Assembly (NCBI RefSeq): GCF_002865645.1
Contig: NW_020194600.1
Coordinates: 626,047 to 690,046 of the forward strand
DNA from: Hyaloscypha bicolor E
Taxonomy: Eukaryota > Ascomycota > Leotiomycetes > Helotiales > Hyaloscyphaceae
Reading direction: 5' to 3'
DNA: 64,000 nt
The notes below the pieces were generated by a model. It made no database searches, was not told where the DNA came from, and was given only the letters and a program-made list of their open reading frames with translations. Shown here in pieces: positions 60,667-64,000 of this stretch. The first letter of the stretch is position 1, and each line of letters opens with the position of its first letter. A program made the translations under genes and the position numbers.

Positions 60667-63409
60667 ATACTTATTAGACTATATAAAAATAACCTGTTTT
60701 ATAAATTTAGTAAATATAAGTTTAATATTAAGGAAATCGAATTTTTGGGCTTTCTTATTAGAATAGAAAATATTTATATAAATTCTAAATAAGTTTATAA
60801 TATTATTAAATAACTAGAACTAGAATTATTTTATAATATTTAAATATTTCTTGGATTTACTAATTTCTATTATAGGTTTATTTACTATTATTTTCAAGTA
60901 ATTATAAGCTTAATAAATCTCTTAAAAGAAATAAAAAAGGGCCGGAAATCCGGTCTCTTTATATAAATAAATAAAGTAGCTAAAAGCTTTAAAACTTTAA
61001 AAAAAGCTTTTATTATAATATCTATTCTAGTCTATTTTAGTTTTTCTAAAAAGATTTATATTAAAACTAATATATTAAAATTTATAATTATTAGTATTAT
61101 TTTATAATAAGTTAATTCTAGTAATAGCCTAAAAAAATACTAATATCTAATAATATTCTAGTTCCAGAAACTTTCCAAAGCCAAATATAACTATAGTATC
61201 TATAATAGAAAGCTACTTATAATTATTAAAGCCTTTAAATATTAGTACTATTATTTTAAAGAATTCAGGTTTATAATTAAGGTTACTATAAACTATAATA
61301 ATCTCTAATACTTTATAGAAATAAAGTATCTAAAAAGCTATTAAGTATATTAAGTAATATATTTTATAATATATAATTTTAATATTATTTATTATAAAAG
61401 CGCCTTAAATCTAATAAATAAATCTAGTAAAAGACCTAATTATAAAAAAGATTCTATTAATATAACTTAGCTTCCGATTTTTTAGAATAAGCTAAAAAAA
61501 GCTTTTATAATTATAATTTAGAGATTCTTATAAATATCTAAAGAGTTCTCTCTTTAAAATAAGTATTATTTAATACTTATTATATTTATAATAGCCAAGA
61601 AAAAATATTTATTATAAGATAAATAAATAGATTATCTTATAGATTCCTTAATTATAGAATTAGTTAAGAAGCAAGATATAAAGAAATACTTTAAAAGCTC
61701 TATTACTATAGCTAAGATAATAGAGATATTTATAATTATATTATTTAATAAAACTAAAAACTCTTTAGTTTCCTGAGTTTTTAAATTAGATAATTATAAA
61801 TACCTAATTCTCTATATATAGATATATGCGGCTACTAAAAGAGCTATAGTATTAGCCTCTTTATTTAAATCTCTTCTAGATATTATTTAGATAGCTTAGA
61901 AAAATAATTCTCGATATTAGAATATTATAAAATAAAGGCTTAGTAAAAAAGATATTAAGAGAAAAGAAATCTAGAAAAATAATTCGGGCTTATTTAAGTA
62001 CTATTCAAGAATTATTATATCTAATAATTCTACTTTATATTAAGAAGTTATAAAACTTTATTATAATAACCTAATAGCTAGATATTATAAAATAAAGAAA
62101 ACTCTTAAGCTTTTTAGAAAATTCTAGTATTAAGAAAATATAGAAAAGAATATTCGTAATTATTATTAAGAATATAATATTTACTAGAGAATTAAGATAA
62201 AGAAGTATTTACTATATAGTTTATTTAGTAGTTTATTATAGCTTAAGAAACCCTAAAATAAGATCTCTATAAATTTTATTATAGGTTTACTATTATATAA
62301 GAACCTAATAAAAGATCTCGATTTTAATATAATTCTTATAATTATTAACTAGTATTCTAAAATAGTAAGATATATTATATATTATAAGACTATTAATTTT
62401 CTAGAGCTTACTAAAATTATATAAGAATATGTTTTCTTAATCTTTAGCTTTTCTAATAAAATTATTTCTAATTAAGAAATAGTATTTACTAGCTAGTTCT
62501 AGTTTATTTTCTATTTTTATTTAATATATAAATAGTATTTAAGTATAGCTTATTATTTTTAAATAAATAATTAGATAGAAAAGTAAAACTAGATTCTAAA
62601 ATATTACTTAAAATATTATTATAATACTTAAAAAAATAACTAGATTAAGAAATTGTCTTTTATAGAATTTATATATAATAACTTAAAATATTAGGTTTTA
62701 TAAAATATATCTTTTTATATATATTATAAATATTATTCTTAATTTCTATAAAATCCTAAAAATAGAATTATAGGGAAAATACTAGTTATATATAAGAAAC
62801 TAGAAACCCTTAAAATAAAATAAAAAAAAGCTTAAGAATTTATAGTATTATATATAAAATAACCGGGAAATCTATTATAATAAATACTAGTTAGCTAAAT
62901 ATTACTTTAAAAAAGCCTAGATAATACTATTAATAAAGAATATTAAATTTAAGGTAAAGAAGTTTAAACCAAAATTTATAGGTCTATTTAGGATCCTTAA
63001 ATATATTAGTAATTTAGTATATAAGTTAGAACTACTAAATATATATAATTATTTATATCTAACTTTCTATATTTTTCTCTTTAAAAAGTATATAATAAAA
63101 AAGAATTAGAAGCTATACCTATATTTCTCTAAAGAACTTCCGGAATTAATAGATAATAATAAAAAATAAGAATAGGAAATAGAAGCTATTATTAATTACT
63201 AATAAAATAATAAAAGTAAGAAGTAATAGTATTTAATTAAATAGAAAGCCTGGCCTAAAAATTATAATACCTAGTTATTTACTTTTCCTAATCTTAAAAA
63301 TTCCAAGAAACTTCTAAAATTATATAACTAAAATCATAACTTGAAATCCGAAACTATCTTTTAATAGCTTTTTAAGATTAAAAATAATTCTGGACTATTA
63401 AGAAAAAGA

Positions 63410-64000
63410 TTACTTAAAAGAAAGAAAGAACCTAAATAACTAAGAAAAGACCCGGAATAATAATAGAAATACTTTTTTCCTAGGGTTTTTTTATTTATAA
63501 AGGTTTTCTAAAGTTTTATTAAGGCTTATAAGAATTATATTTAAATTATTAAAAAAAGATTCAGGATTAAGAAAGATTTATTATAGGTAAACTAGCTATA
63601 AGTATCTTAAATAAATAAATATTTCTAATTCCTAAAATAAGAATATTAAATACTAGCTCTATTTAGGACTTAATAAAGAATTAGCTAATACTTTCCGGAA
63701 TTCGCTTATTTCTTAACGAGATATAATTATATTATAATAGCTATATATATATTATAAAAGGCCCGAACTTCTAAAATTAGGTCCCGAATAACTATAAGTA
63801 TTATATTATTAGTACTTAAAATACTAGTAATAAACTATTTAGTAATCTTAGTAATAAGCTTAGTAATAAGATTAATATCTTAAAAATAAATATTATAGTA
63901 TTTTTTTAAAGAATTAGTAAGTACCTAAATATATTAGAAAAAACTCACTTTTAGAATACTAACCCAAATAGTATTATTATCTGCCTTATTAAAACAGAAA
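63410..64000. other. Unassigned AT-rich end of window
   Basis: About 600 bp after the last recognisable retroelement coding block. It may hold the 3' LTR of the plus-strand relic, but no matching copy was found near 51.2 kb. Nothing else supported. Confidence 0.35.

Larger units (their letters stand above)
51178..63400 (+). mobile_element. Ty3/gypsy relic, plus strand, split by a nested element
   Basis: Plus-strand Gag-like ghost frame at about 51330-52650. RT is at about 53080-53960: RPSKSLVKIFTLFISKKNKE, INYYKLN, IKLDLKSIYYQIRIYKKYK, YLNNILIYS. The frame is cut at 53976 and resumes at 60672 with FLGF-type RT end, EIEFLGFLI and QIFLGFTNFYRRF, then RNase H (about 61000-61300), integrase (about 62270-62700: DFNIILIIIN-x-YSKIVRYI, FTS-x-F-x-FIFYF) and KFKPKFIGLFRIL near 62950. 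Total without the nested element is about 5.5 kb. I could not fix its LTRs. Its mutation load is heavier than in the 45025-51172 element. Confidence 0.85.
31370..64000. other. AT-rich, RIP-like compartment with no intact gene
   Basis: From about 31.37 kb to the window end the sequence is overwhelmingly A and T, and CpA and TpG are almost absent while CpC, CpT and CpG partly persist in the youngest copies. Gln and Trp codons of the recognisable transposon proteins appear as TAA or TAG, Asp as AAT, Cys and His as TAT. These are the expected results of RIP in ascomycetes. No protein-coding gene survives; the two open frames above 60 codons (36672-36863 and 50381-50836, both minus) lie in relics and are chance. 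RIP is inferred from pattern, without computed indices. Confidence 0.92.

Noticed and set aside
1..64000. tRNA, rRNA or other structured RNA genes
   Set aside because: I looked for T-arm-like GGTTCRANNC with paired acceptor ends and found only isolated partial matches, none with a cloverleaf.

Overview
The window is nuclear DNA of a filamentous ascomycete (Pezizomycotina; a Leotiomycete is my weak guess). The evidence is short 47-84 nt GT-AG introns, WSC, HET and GH55 families, fungal housekeeping genes (Vam7, EB1/Mal3, Nto1), and transition-mutated transposons of the kind left by repeat-induced point mutation (RIP).

It has two compartments. From 1 to about 31.3 kb the DNA has normal composition and carries genes. 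From about 31.35 kb to the end it is extremely AT-rich, almost without CpA/TpG, and holds no intact gene. That half is a stack of dead transposons.

Left half, in order: a 403-bp hAT-like MITE (686-1088) with an 8-bp target duplication; a large secreted multi-WSC protein gene (1388-10118) cut in two by a 2.1-kb Tc1/mariner element (5366-7464); a gene-poor gap; then five genes or gene pairs. These are Vam7-type PX/SNARE (12093-13220, -), EB1/Mal3 (13701-14633, -), a GH55 exo-beta-1,3-glucanase (15088-17657, -), a zinc NADP(H) alcohol dehydrogenase (20492-21722, -), and the NuA3 scaffold Nto1 (22488-26131, -). Last comes a 4.7-kb segment (26549-31247) bounded by about 90-bp inverted repeats. It carries a tetratricopeptide-repeat gene and a HET gene 32 bp apart on the + strand. 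They can be joined in frame by a 50-nt intron into one 1166-residue TPR-HET protein. This segment sits at the border of the AT-rich compartment.

Right half: a pogo/Fot1 relic (about 31.8-33.7 kb, +), a solo LTR (35731-36351) with exact 5-bp TSD, a Tc1/mariner relic (about 37.5-38.86 kb, +), a Ty3/gypsy relic on the minus strand (about 40.3-45.0 kb), a complete but dead chromovirus-like Ty3/gypsy element (45025-51172, +), and a third Ty3/gypsy copy (about 51.2-63.4 kb, +) split by a fourth (53977-60666, -). The LTR pairs and target duplications give the order of nesting.

The two most interesting items are the inverted-repeat-bounded TPR/HET module and the transposon-split WSC gene, whose reading frame is exactly restored when the element and one TA are removed. 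All gene models come from reading splice sites by eye; no alignment or expression data were available.
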